Shown: one piece after another, positions 16,172 through 24,303 of the stretch
How the letters are laid out: each line of letters opens with the position of its first letter
Position numbering within the stretch: position 1 is the first letter of the stretch
Assembly (NCBI GenBank): GCA_910586715.1
Contig: CAJUJG010000032.1
Span: 1-37,536 of the forward strand
Source of the DNA: an uncultured Lachnospiraceae bacterium
GTDB lineage: Bacteria; Bacillota; Clostridia; Lachnospirales; Lachnospiraceae
Length of the DNA: 37,536 nt
Direction: 5' to 3'
Made by a program: the position numbers and the translations under genes
The notes under the pieces: generated by a model
Told to the model about the DNA's origin: nothing
The model's input: the letters and a program-made list of their open reading frames with translations, nothing else
Database searches by the model: none

Positions 16172-16834
16172 TTACCGTTTTCTCCTGTCAAGCTTATTCG
16201 AAATAAACATACCAATCGTCTGAAAAATCTGAACAAGCACAATCAGAAGAATCACCGTCACAATCATAATATCCGCCTGATAGCGGTGATACCCGTAGCG
16301 GATTGCAATATCGCCAAGACCGCCGCCGCCGACCGTTCCCGCCATTGCGGAATATCCTAAAATCGTACCGATTGCAATGGTCGCGCCCACCAAAATCGAA
16401 GTCCGCGCCTCCACCAAAAGCACGCGGAAAATAATCGTAAAATTGCCTGCGCCCATCGACTGCGCCGCCTCAATCACACCGCCGTCCACTTCCCTAAGAG
16501 ACGATTCCACCATACGCCCGATAAACGGCGTAGCCGCCACCACAAGCGGTACAATTGTCGCTGTCGAGCCGTAGCTCTTTCCGACAATCATTCTCGTAAA
16601 CGGAATGAGCACAATCAGCAAAATCAAAAACGGAACACTCCTTACAATGTTGGAAACAAAATCAAGAATTTTGTAAACTACCGCGTTTGGTCTGATACCG
16701 TCCTTGTCCGTCACACGAAGCGCCACGCCAAGCGGAAGTCCAAACACATATCCGAAAAGAGTTGACACGAGTGTCATATACAGCGTCTCACCGATACCCG
16801 CAATAATCATATCAATGACTGCCTTATCCCACAT
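16172..16834 (-). CDS. metI: Methionine ABC transporter permease MetI
   Basis: A 220-aa permease with about five transmembrane segments, the normal MetI length. It opens MWDKAVIDMIIAGIGETLYMT and carries the typical LPLGVALRVTD, ILDFVSNIVRSVPFLILLI and the EAA-loop region EAAQSMGAGNFTIIFRVLLVEARTSI that contacts the ATPase, then AMAGTVGGGGLGDIAIRYGYHRY. It imports methionine (D- and L-) with MetN and a MetQ lipoprotein. Its start overlaps the end of metN by 11 bases, so the two are coupled; a GGAGGTGA site lies inside the metN end. No metQ is found in the window, and the following lipoprotein gene is unrelated. Confidence 0.94.
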   Translation of the reverse strand: MWDKAVIDMIIAGIGETLYMTLVSTLFGYVFGLPLGVALRVTDKDGIRPNAVVYKILDFVSNIVRSVPFLILLIVLIPFTRMIVGKSYGSTATIVPLVVAATPFIGRMVESSLREVDGGVIEAAQSMGAGNFTIIFRVLLVEARTSILVGATIAIGTILGYSAMAGTVGGGGLGDIAIRYGYHRYQADIMIVTVILLIVLVQIFQTIGMFISNKLDRRKR

Positions 16835-17837
16835 ATCCCGTCACCTCCTCAACCGCCAAATTCCTGTCCCTTAAATAGTCGCGCATTTCATCCGCCACAG
16901 CCCTGTCCTCGGGAAGCCCTAAAATCATTTCCCCATGCGCAATGCCGCTCACATTCTTTGTGTCCGCTTTCAAAATATTAACGGGCATACCGAATTTCAG
17001 AACCATATTTGCAATAACCGGCTCATAAGACGAATTTTCGGAAAAGACAATCCTGACACAGTTCTTTGTCTCAAGGCTCTCCACCAATTCATAATTCTCG
17101 CCGTGATTGCGCAGCACAAGCTCCTTTGCCTCATCAGACTGCGGATGGCTGAACACATCTATCACATTTCCGTGTTCCACCAGTTCCCCGTTTCCGATAA
17201 TCCCCACGCGCGTACAAATCTCACGCACCACCGCCATCTCATGCGTAATAATCACAATCGTAATGCCATATTTCTGATTAATTTCCTTTAACAGCGCAAG
17301 AATGGATTTTGTCGTCTGCGGGTCAAGTGCGCTCGTCGCCTCGTCACAGAGTAAAATTTTCGGGTTCGTGGCAAGCGCACGCGCAATCGCCACACGCTGC
17401 TTCTGCCCGCCGGAAAGCTGAATCGGATACGCTTTCGCCTTGTCGGTCAGCCCTACAATCTCCAACAGCTCATCGGCACGCGCACGCGCCTTATCTTTTG
17501 GCATTCCCTCTATTTTTAACGGAAAACAGATATTATCCGTCACGTTCTTTTGCATGAGCAGGTTGAAATGCTGGAAAATCATGCCGATTCCACGCCGCTC
17601 CTCCTTCAATTCCTTTTCCGAAAGCTTTGACAAATCCTTCCCGTCCACCATCACGGTCCCCGACGTGGGCTTTTCCAAAAAATTGAGCGTTCTGACAAGC
17701 GTGCTCTTTCCCGCCCCGCTCATTCCGATAATGCCGAAAATATCTCCCCGCTCAATCGTGAGGCTCACGTCCTTTAACGCCTGCACAACGCCGTCTTTTG
17801 TATGGTAGGTCTTTGATACGTTCTCTAAAGTAATCAC
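16824..17837 (-). CDS. metN: Methionine ABC transporter ATPase MetN
   Basis: A 337-aa ATPase with all ABC motifs: Walker A GMSGAGKSTLV, Q-loop QHFNLL, signature LSGGQKQRVAIARAL, Walker B ILLCDEATSALDP and H-loop ITHEM. The C-terminal 80 residues (VRIVFSENSSYEPVIANMVL onward) are the NIL domain that binds methionine and inhibits transport, as in E. coli MetN. The start is GTG at 17837 with a GGAGG site 7 bases ahead. The gap to the histidine kinase gene is only about 60 bases, too short for a SAM riboswitch, so regulation of this pair by S-box is not supported here. Confidence 0.95.
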   Translation of the reverse strand: MITLENVSKTYHTKDGVVQALKDVSLTIERGDIFGIIGMSGAGKSTLVRTLNFLEKPTSGTVMVDGKDLSKLSEKELKEERRGIGMIFQHFNLLMQKNVTDNICFPLKIEGMPKDKARARADELLEIVGLTDKAKAYPIQLSGGQKQRVAIARALATNPKILLCDEATSALDPQTTKSILALLKEINQKYGITIVIITHEMAVVREICTRVGIIGNGELVEHGNVIDVFSHPQSDEAKELVLRNHGENYELVESLETKNCVRIVFSENSSYEPVIANMVLKFGMPVNILKADTKNVSGIAHGEMILGLPEDRAVADEMRDYLRDRNLAVEEVTGYVG

Positions 17838-17898
17838 AATTTATCCTCCACAACGTACAAATTTCGTTACACCGATTTTCTTTATTACATTTTCTCTA

Positions 17899-20199
17899 TT
17901 ATATAGAGGTTTCCATATCCTGACAACCCTTTTCACCCAAAAATCTGATTAGGATACGCCGCAGGTCCTCAATCTCAATAGGCTTCGAAAGGAAATCGTC
18001 AAAGCCTGCTTCAAGCATCTCTTCCTTCACACCGGTCACCGCATTTGCCGTCAGAAGCACTACCGGAACCTCTGCAATCGCACCTGCAAACTTCCGAATG
18101 TTTTTCATCGTCTCAAGTCCGTCCATCTCAGGCATCATATAATCCATAAAGATAATATCGGGTGTTTCACCGTCTTCCAATAGCTCCAAACACTTTATTC
18201 CAGACTCCGCAGTCTGCGTCGTCATTCCCATAAGCTCCATAATGCCTGATGCCACATCCAAATTCAGCTCATTGTCGTCCACAATCAGGACACGCCCGCT
18301 GTTAATCTCCGCTTCCTGCGGTTCATTTGGCACAAACGCCTGTGCAGCCTGCATTCCGCTGTCATTGTCTGCCCCCGAATTGTCCGCCGCCTTATCCTTG
18401 GCATGCACTCCCTCACCGTCCGAAGCCAAAACCGCCGCACTCTGCACAGGCAGTCCGTCCGCCGCTTCCTCCTGCGCGTCATGATCCAGCTCCTGCCAAA
18501 TATCAACGACAAACCGCGTGCCCTTTCCGACTTCACTCTCATAGAAAACCGTACCGTCCATCATATCCACAAAGCTTTTCACAATCGAAAGTCCCAAGCC
18601 CGAGCCCTGTACGTGGTAATTGTTTTTCCGGTCAACCCGCTCAAATTTCGCAAACGCCGTATCGCTGTCCGCCTCGCTCATGCCGATGCCCGTATCCTCG
18701 ACTTCAATACAAATGAGCGCCCTTTGATTAACAATCTCTTTCAAATGTACCCGCAGAAGAACGCTGCCCTCCGGCGTATACTTGATACTGTTTGAGACAA
18801 GATTTAAAATAATCTCCTGAACCTTCACCCTGTCGTCATAAAACCGAGCCGGAAGCTCACTGTCAAGCTGCACCAAAAAAGCAAGCCCCGCATACCCTGC
18901 CGGAATTTCCACCATGCGACGGATTTCGTCAATCAAATCATTAAAACGGTACTTTACTTTAACGAGCTTCATTTTCCCGCTCTCGATTTTTGTAATGTCA
19001 ATCAGATCATTAATGATATGCAGCAGAATATCCGACGATTTCTTGATTTTGCGAAGATACCCATTCACAATCTGCGTATCGTGGTTTTTCAGCGCAAGCT
19101 CCGCGTATCCTACAATCGAGTTCATCGGTGTGCGGATTTCGTGTGAGATATTTGCAAGGAAGTCCGTCTTTGCCTGGTTGGCGTTCTCCGCCTCCTCCTT
19201 TAAACGAATCATCTCACTTGTGTACCCGTCAATAAACGTCATATCAAAAATCCATACCACGTACCCCTGTATCTCATTGCTGCCTGCGCTCTGCATCAAA
19301 TCCGACAAGCGGAACTCATAGTGTCTGCCATCAATTTCGTACACATGTTCTCTCACTTTGACAAACTGCTCCAAATCAAAACTCCCGTTCGCCTCCATAA
19401 TCCGCGTAATCAATTTCTCCGCCGCCTGATTTTGATAGAGCAGCATCGTTTTCGTATTATCCACAACTGCAATCCCATGCTGCGTGTCCTCAATAATCCG
19501 CTCCTGCGCAAGCTCCAGCGTATCCAAAAGACCGTAGCGCCGCACCGCAATCAAAAAACAGACTTCCGTCGTGGTAATCGCGAACGTGGCAGCGTCAAAA
19601 TAAACCGGGCTGGTCAGAAGAAACACAACTACCACCGCCACAGGAATTGCCACCGCCATAAAAACTGCCGTCATTCGAAGCTTTGCAATGCGTTCACTGC
19701 GTGTCAGCTCACGGATTGCAATCATCAGATAGATTCCTGCGCCCAAAAACAAAAGCGCCATCCACACATAATAAAACGGACCGTGTGCTAAAAGCATTGC
19801 AGCCCTGCCATTTGAACGGATTTCATAATCAACTGCCGTATAAAACAGACTGTGCCGCTCACATGTCATTACCGCCGCAAGCACTGCCGTATTGGCAGCT
19901 CCCAAAAACTGCACCAATCCTCTTGGCAGTTTCATACTGCCATAACTGCTCACAAAAATCAATGCGGACGTCACAATATAGCATTTGCCGATATATGCCA
20001 CCTTAATCGCCGTCATCGCCGCCTCCGGGGATGTTGCGAAAACCTCCATGACATTTCCAAACGTTGCCGTAAGCCCCAAGATGCATGTTATCAGCAGTTT
20101 TTGCTGAATGCGCGACGGCTTTGCCATCGTCACGCTGACACAGCACAGCAGGCTGACAAGCATACCAATGACTTCAAATATTCTGTAAAACGTTTCCAT
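17899..20199 (-). CDS. 7TM hybrid sensor histidine kinase/response regulator
   Basis: A 766-aa hybrid kinase. Residues 1-225 hold seven hydrophobic segments, like the N-terminal 7TM sensor module of histidine kinases (HisKA_7TM). Residues 230-325 look PAS-like. HisKA follows with the phosphorylated His353 in NISHEIRTPMN. The HATPase domain (about 455-585) has N-box LNLVSNSIKYT, G1 VEDTGIGM and GSGLGLSIVKSFVDMM. After an acidic linker a receiver domain (636-757) has VDD, phospho-acceptor Asp686 in MDYMMPEMDG and the Lys of SKPI. There is no output domain or HPt, so the final target lies elsewhere. It begins 6 bases after the DUF4422 gene stop, which suggests coupling. The signal is unknown. 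Confidence 0.93.
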   Translation of the reverse strand: METFYRIFEVIGMLVSLLCCVSVTMAKPSRIQQKLLITCILGLTATFGNVMEVFATSPEAAMTAIKVAYIGKCYIVTSALIFVSSYGSMKLPRGLVQFLGAANTAVLAAVMTCERHSLFYTAVDYEIRSNGRAAMLLAHGPFYYVWMALLFLGAGIYLMIAIRELTRSERIAKLRMTAVFMAVAIPVAVVVVFLLTSPVYFDAATFAITTTEVCFLIAVRRYGLLDTLELAQERIIEDTQHGIAVVDNTKTMLLYQNQAAEKLITRIMEANGSFDLEQFVKVREHVYEIDGRHYEFRLSDLMQSAGSNEIQGYVVWIFDMTFIDGYTSEMIRLKEEAENANQAKTDFLANISHEIRTPMNSIVGYAELALKNHDTQIVNGYLRKIKKSSDILLHIINDLIDITKIESGKMKLVKVKYRFNDLIDEIRRMVEIPAGYAGLAFLVQLDSELPARFYDDRVKVQEIILNLVSNSIKYTPEGSVLLRVHLKEIVNQRALICIEVEDTGIGMSEADSDTAFAKFERVDRKNNYHVQGSGLGLSIVKSFVDMMDGTVFYESEVGKGTRFVVDIWQELDHDAQEEAADGLPVQSAAVLASDGEGVHAKDKAADNSGADNDSGMQAAQAFVPNEPQEAEINSGRVLIVDDNELNLDVASGIMELMGMTTQTAESGIKCLELLEDGETPDIIFMDYMMPEMDGLETMKNIRKFAGAIAEVPVVLLTANAVTGVKEEMLEAGFDDFLSKPIEIEDLRRILIRFLGEKGCQDMETSI

Positions 20200-20205
20200 A
20201 TCCCG

Positions 20206-21369
20206 TTATTCCCTTTGATAAATTTTAATCTGTTCAAAAGCTTCCCGCGCCGTCTGCGCATCCGCCGCATACAACCGGACCGCCGCCTGCAACGCAATAT
20301 CGGAAGCCTGTCTGACAACCGCCATGTCAAAACCGTCCGCCTCAATTGTCTGCACATACTCTGCCTTAGGCTTATTTTCCGCCGTACGGTTTACCGCCGC
20401 ACGCTTCACATACTCTGCCGCCGCCTTGTTCAATTGCCGAAAATATCCAATCACCGCATCATAATCGTTCATTTGCTCCAAAAAACAGCGCCCATACTCC
20501 GCCAGCTCAAGATTTGCCGTTGAAACTGCCTGCAGGCAAAGCTTGCATTCCCCTGTAATATCCGACGCCTCCATAATCACATCAGGACGCTTTTTTAAAT
20601 ACTGTGCAAAATATTCCTTTGCCCCTGCCGCATCCCGCTGCGCAAAAAAACGCCGCATCTGCGTAATAATCTCATTCGTCTCTTTTTTCTCCCCAATAAT
20701 CGCAACCCTGCACTCATAGGCACGAAGCCCCTTTACCGTTACCCACACATACAGTAAAAACTCCGAAATAAACCCGAAAACACGCTTGTGATAGTCGTCC
20801 GCAAACGTCAAATCGACGCGCTTTTGCAGTTCAAAAAAAATGTCAAAAAGCCATGCGCAGTATTCGTCATAAACGTCTTTTCTTGCCACCATCATATTCC
20901 CAAAATACGTCTTATTCTGATTTACCAAACTGACATATGTGTCATAAAATTCCGGATGGCGCTCCTTGATAATTTTCCCCGTTTCGTCAAGCATTTCCAC
21001 ATTATGGTGCGCCCCAAAGCCATAACGGTATGAGTTTGGCAGCTCTAACTGCTTTGTCGTCACAATATCATAGCGGCTAAGAATTTCCTCATATTCCTTT
21101 TGGGTAAACGCGTATCCGTTCTCGTCCGTCAAAAACCGTCTGTAGTGGCACACGCCCACATAGTCCGCCTCGTTGTAATTTTTCCACACCCAGTAAACGC
21201 CGGAAAGCTCCGCATAGTAACAGTTCAAATCCGAAATGTTGTCTCCCGTATCATCCCCCATATATCCAAAATCCTTCTGTGCCTTCGCATGCCCCACATG
21301 CAGCGGAACATACATCGAATCGCCCGGAACATCAAATTCTTTATGTGTCATTGCAAATATTTTTACCAC
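20206..21369 (-). CDS. DUF4422 domain protein (glycosyltransferase-like)
   Basis: A 387-aa protein whose first 230 residues match DUF4422, a family related to glycosyltransferases and usually found in polysaccharide gene clusters. Typical segments are KIFAMTHKEF, YVPLHVGHAKA, GDNISDLNCYYAELSGVYWVWKN (shared by many members), DYVGVCHYRRF, and the later NMMVARKDVYDEYCAWLFDI and SEFLLYVW. The C-terminal 150 residues are helical (many Ala-rich helices, AQYLKKRPD onward) and unusual for the family, perhaps TPR-like. Start is GTG at 21369 with a GGGGGAG site. It is tightly followed by the histidine kinase gene. No other glycan genes are adjacent, so its substrate is unknown. Confidence 0.82.
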   Translation of the reverse strand: MVKIFAMTHKEFDVPGDSMYVPLHVGHAKAQKDFGYMGDDTGDNISDLNCYYAELSGVYWVWKNYNEADYVGVCHYRRFLTDENGYAFTQKEYEEILSRYDIVTTKQLELPNSYRYGFGAHHNVEMLDETGKIIKERHPEFYDTYVSLVNQNKTYFGNMMVARKDVYDEYCAWLFDIFFELQKRVDLTFADDYHKRVFGFISEFLLYVWVTVKGLRAYECRVAIIGEKKETNEIITQMRRFFAQRDAAGAKEYFAQYLKKRPDVIMEASDITGECKLCLQAVSTANLELAEYGRCFLEQMNDYDAVIGYFRQLNKAAAEYVKRAAVNRTAENKPKAEYVQTIEADGFDMAVVRQASDIALQAAVRLYAADAQTAREAFEQIKIYQRE

Positions 21370-21417
21370 AATACTCCCCCATTTCTACATGCTCTGCAAG
21401 CTTGGTACAAACCTGCC

Positions 21418-21441
21418 TTGTGAAAAATTTATTTTTCACAA
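21418..21441 (-). repeat. Intergenic hairpin repeat, copy 2
   Basis: TTGTGAAAAA (21418-21427) and TTTTTCACAA (21432-21441) form a perfect 10-bp stem around TTTA. It lies in the leader of the DUF4422 gene. Its central 18 bases equal those of copies at 15471-15494 and 24276-24303. Confidence 0.7.
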
Positions 21442-21447
21442 TAAAAT

Positions 21448-21493
21448 CCCCCTTACATATAGAATACAACTTTTTACTCTATACATAAAGGGG
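21448..21493 (-). terminator. Possible terminator after formate dehydrogenase gene
   Basis: On the minus strand CCCC...TATAGA pairs with TCTATA...GGGG to give a long hairpin with one bulge and wobble pairs, followed by GATTTTATT. The T-run is weak. It lies about 40 bases after the formate dehydrogenase stop and may end or attenuate that transcript before the DUF4422 gene. Confidence 0.4.
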
Positions 21494-21534
21494 AAAATGT
21501 GAAGAACAACGTTTTTCATATTGATTAGAACAAT

Positions 21535-24225
21535 TTATAATTTCTCAATATTAATCGCACAAACCTTATATTCCGGTATTCTCGCATATTTGTCGAGCGC
21601 TGCATTCGTCAGCACATTCGCATTTCCGTCAGGGAAGTGGAACGGCATCCACGTCTCTCTCGGGGAAACCTTATCGCCGATTCTTGCGGTAGAAACAATT
21701 GCTCCGCGCCTTGAACTTACCCTTACCTTCTCGCCGTTCTTAATGCCTAAGCGTATTGCGTCTTCCGTATTGATTTCAATAAACGAATGACCCTCCCGCT
21801 CCATCAAACCGGGCGTTTTTCCCGTCATCGCCCTCGTATTGTAGTGATACAGCACGCGTCCCGTCATCAGGATAAACGGATACTCTTCGTCCGGCAGCTC
21901 CGCGCTCGGCGTATACTGTGCCGGATAGAACCATCCCAAGCCCCTTGAGAATTGTCCGACGTGCAAAATCGGCGTACCCGGATGCTTTTTGTCGGGACAA
22001 GGCCACTGGATACTCTCGCCGTGGTCAAGCCTTCTATGGCTGATACCTCCGAAAATCGGCGTTACCGATGCAATCTCGTCCATGATTTCCTCCGACGTAA
22101 GCTGCGGCTGCGGATAACCCATACGGTTCATCAAGTCAATAAAAATATCCGTGTCAAGACGCATCTCGCCGTCAAGCTGCACTGCCTTTCTCACCCTCTG
22201 CACACGGCGTTCCGTGTTGCTGAAGGTTCCTTCCTTCTCCGCATAGCTTGTTCCCGGCAGAATAACGTCCGCATACTGCGCTGTTTCTGTCATAAACAAA
22301 TCCGAGAGCACAAAGAAGTCAAGGCTCTTTAGCGCCTTCTTAATATGATTTTGGTCAGCGTCGGTCACAATCGGGTCCTCACCGAAAATAAACAGTCCGC
22401 GGATTTCCTTCTTGATTGCCGCCGGGAACACATCCGTCGCATGCATGCCGGGCTTTGTATTGAGCTTCACGCCCCATGCCTTTTCAAATTTCTCAATCAC
22501 CTCCGGATTGGTAACTTTCTGATAACCGGGGAAATCGCCTGGCATTGCACCCATATCGCACGCGCCCTGCACATTGTTCTGTCCTCTAAGCGGATTTACG
22601 CCGCAGCCTGACTTGCCAAGCTTGCCCACAAGCATCGCCATGTTGGACATCGACATTACGCCCTCCGTACCCGTCGAGTGCTCTGTCACGCCAAGACAGT
22701 AAATAATCGGCGCCTTCTTTGCCGTCGCATACATCAGCGCAGCCTCTCTCAAATGGTCCGGGTCAATATGGCAGATTTCCGCAACCTTCTCCGGTGTATA
22801 TTCCTTGACAATCTCCCGAAGCTCCTCAAAGCCCTCCGTTCTTGTCTTGATAAACTCTTCGTCCGCAAGCCCTTCGTTGATAATCACATTCATCATACCG
22901 TTTGCAAATGCAACGTTCGTACCGGGCTTTAATTTCAGATGCACGTCCGCAACCTTGGAAAGACCGATGTCTCTCGGGTCCACCACAATCAGTCTCGTTC
23001 CGCGCTCCACCGCCTGACGGATTTGCATACCGATTACAGGGTGTGCCTCCTCCGGGTTAGAGCCAACTAACATAATCGCGTCCACATCATTTGTAATATC
23101 CGCAATCGGATTGGTCATCGCACCCGAGCCAAGCGTCATCGCAAGTCCCGCAACCGTCGCCGAATGGCAGACACGCGCGCAATTGTCCACATTGTTGGTA
23201 CCGAACGCGCAGCGCACCATCTTCTGCAGCATATAGCAGTCCTCATTCGGTGAACGCGAGCAGGCAAAACCGGCAAGCGCATCGGAACCGTACTGCTTTT
23301 TAATCTCATTAAACTTTGACGCAATCAGGTCAAGCGCCTCGTCCCATGTCGCGCGCTCAAACTCGCCCGTCTCTTTATTTTTAATCAAAGGATATTTCAA
23401 CCGCTCCGGTGAATGCACAAAGTTGAACGAACCAAAACGTCCTTTTACGCAGAGCAGATTTTTGTTTGACGGACCGTCCGCCGGCTTCACGTCAACAATC
23501 TTGTTATCCTTTACAATCAGATAATACTGACAGCCCGTCGCACAGTGCGGACACGTCGTCAGCACCTGTTTTACCGAACCAACCTGATAATGCTTTCTGT
23601 TCTTTGCCACAAGCGCACCCGTCGGACATACATTCGCGCAGTTTCCGCACGATTCGCAGGTACTCGTCTTCCAATCCGGTCCAAACGGCGCGTCAATCAG
23701 CGTCCTTGTACCGATTTTTTCATTGTGCAGCGTACCGTTTCCCGTCACCTTGTTGCAGGTGCTCACGCAGCGCTGACAGTTAATGCAAAGCTCCGGATAA
23801 TAAGTAAGAAACGGATTTTCCTTCTTCACCTCATAGCGCGCAAAGCTTCCTTTATAGCACGATTCTTCAATGCCATACTCATTGGAAAGCTCCCGGAGCG
23901 TACACTCGCCCGACTTGCTGCATGAGAAGCAGCGCACGTCGTGATTCGCCAAAATCATATTCAAAACCTGTTTCCGGCTCTTTATGACACGCTCGGAATT
24001 GGTCGTCACAACCATGCCGTCCTGAACCTTTGTCGTACACGAGGTCACAAGATGGTCCCTGCCCTCCACTTCCACAACGCACATTTTACATGCGCCGATT
24101 TCATTCACATCTTTTAAATAGCAAAGTGTGGGAATTTCAATGCCGGCTTCCCTTGCCGCTTCCAAAACCGTCTGATTTTCCGCAACCGAAAGCTCGATAC
24201 CGTCTATTGTGATTTTAATCATCAT
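21535..24225 (-). CDS. fdhA: Formate dehydrogenase catalytic subunit (Mo/W-bisMGD, Cys type)
   Basis: An 896-aa molybdopterin oxidoreductase that oxidises formate or reduces CO2. Domain order: [2Fe-2S] ferredoxin domain (Cys35, 46, 49, 63); NuoG-type His-Cys3 cluster (His95, Cys99, 102, 108); two [4Fe-4S] clusters (Cys147-157 and Cys190-200); [4Fe-4S] of the Mo/W domain (Cys225, 228, 232, 259); catalytic domain with Cys353 in NCARVCHSATVAGL, at the position of selenocysteine in E. coli FdhF; C-terminal molybdopterin-binding domain (LMTGRVLYHYNT). So it is a selenium-independent enzyme. The start is one of two adjacent ATGs after GGAGG. It follows the gene for an FeS flavoprotein, which probably passes electrons to NAD(P). 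Related enzymes include hydrogenase-linked and CO2-reducing complexes. Confidence 0.88.
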   Translation of the reverse strand: MMIKITIDGIELSVAENQTVLEAAREAGIEIPTLCYLKDVNEIGACKMCVVEVEGRDHLVTSCTTKVQDGMVVTTNSERVIKSRKQVLNMILANHDVRCFSCSKSGECTLRELSNEYGIEESCYKGSFARYEVKKENPFLTYYPELCINCQRCVSTCNKVTGNGTLHNEKIGTRTLIDAPFGPDWKTSTCESCGNCANVCPTGALVAKNRKHYQVGSVKQVLTTCPHCATGCQYYLIVKDNKIVDVKPADGPSNKNLLCVKGRFGSFNFVHSPERLKYPLIKNKETGEFERATWDEALDLIASKFNEIKKQYGSDALAGFACSRSPNEDCYMLQKMVRCAFGTNNVDNCARVCHSATVAGLAMTLGSGAMTNPIADITNDVDAIMLVGSNPEEAHPVIGMQIRQAVERGTRLIVVDPRDIGLSKVADVHLKLKPGTNVAFANGMMNVIINEGLADEEFIKTRTEGFEELREIVKEYTPEKVAEICHIDPDHLREAALMYATAKKAPIIYCLGVTEHSTGTEGVMSMSNMAMLVGKLGKSGCGVNPLRGQNNVQGACDMGAMPGDFPGYQKVTNPEVIEKFEKAWGVKLNTKPGMHATDVFPAAIKKEIRGLFIFGEDPIVTDADQNHIKKALKSLDFFVLSDLFMTETAQYADVILPGTSYAEKEGTFSNTERRVQRVRKAVQLDGEMRLDTDIFIDLMNRMGYPQPQLTSEEIMDEIASVTPIFGGISHRRLDHGESIQWPCPDKKHPGTPILHVGQFSRGLGWFYPAQYTPSAELPDEEYPFILMTGRVLYHYNTRAMTGKTPGLMEREGHSFIEINTEDAIRLGIKNGEKVRVSSRRGAIVSTARIGDKVSPRETWMPFHFPDGNANVLTNAALDKYARIPEYKVCAINIEKL

Positions 24226-24249
24226 AATCCTCCATTCTTAAACAGCCTG

Positions 24250-24274
24250 CAAATTTGTGCCCCGCACAAATTTG
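24250..24274 (-). repeat. 11-bp inverted repeat before fdhA
   Basis: CAAATTTGTGC (24250-24260) and GCACAAATTTG (24264-24274) form a perfect stem with loop CCC. It sits beside hairpin copy 3 in the short gap between the oxidoreductase gene and the fdhA ribosome site, so the fdhA leader has two adjacent hairpins. It may tune the ratio of the two subunits. Confidence 0.5.
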
Positions 24275-24275
24275 T

Positions 24276-24303
24276 AAATTTGAAAAATTTATTTTTCAAA
24301 TTT
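24276..24303 (-). repeat. Intergenic hairpin repeat, copy 3
   Basis: AAATTTGAAAAA (24276-24287) and TTTTTCAAATTT (24292-24303) form a perfect 12-bp stem around TTTA. Its right end overlaps the last codons of the oxidoreductase gene. Central 18 bases equal copies 1 and 2; outer pairs differ but remain complementary. Confidence 0.7.

Noticed and set aside
17838..17898. SAM (S-box) riboswitch before metN
   Set aside because: Gap of about 60 bases, no S-box elements seen.
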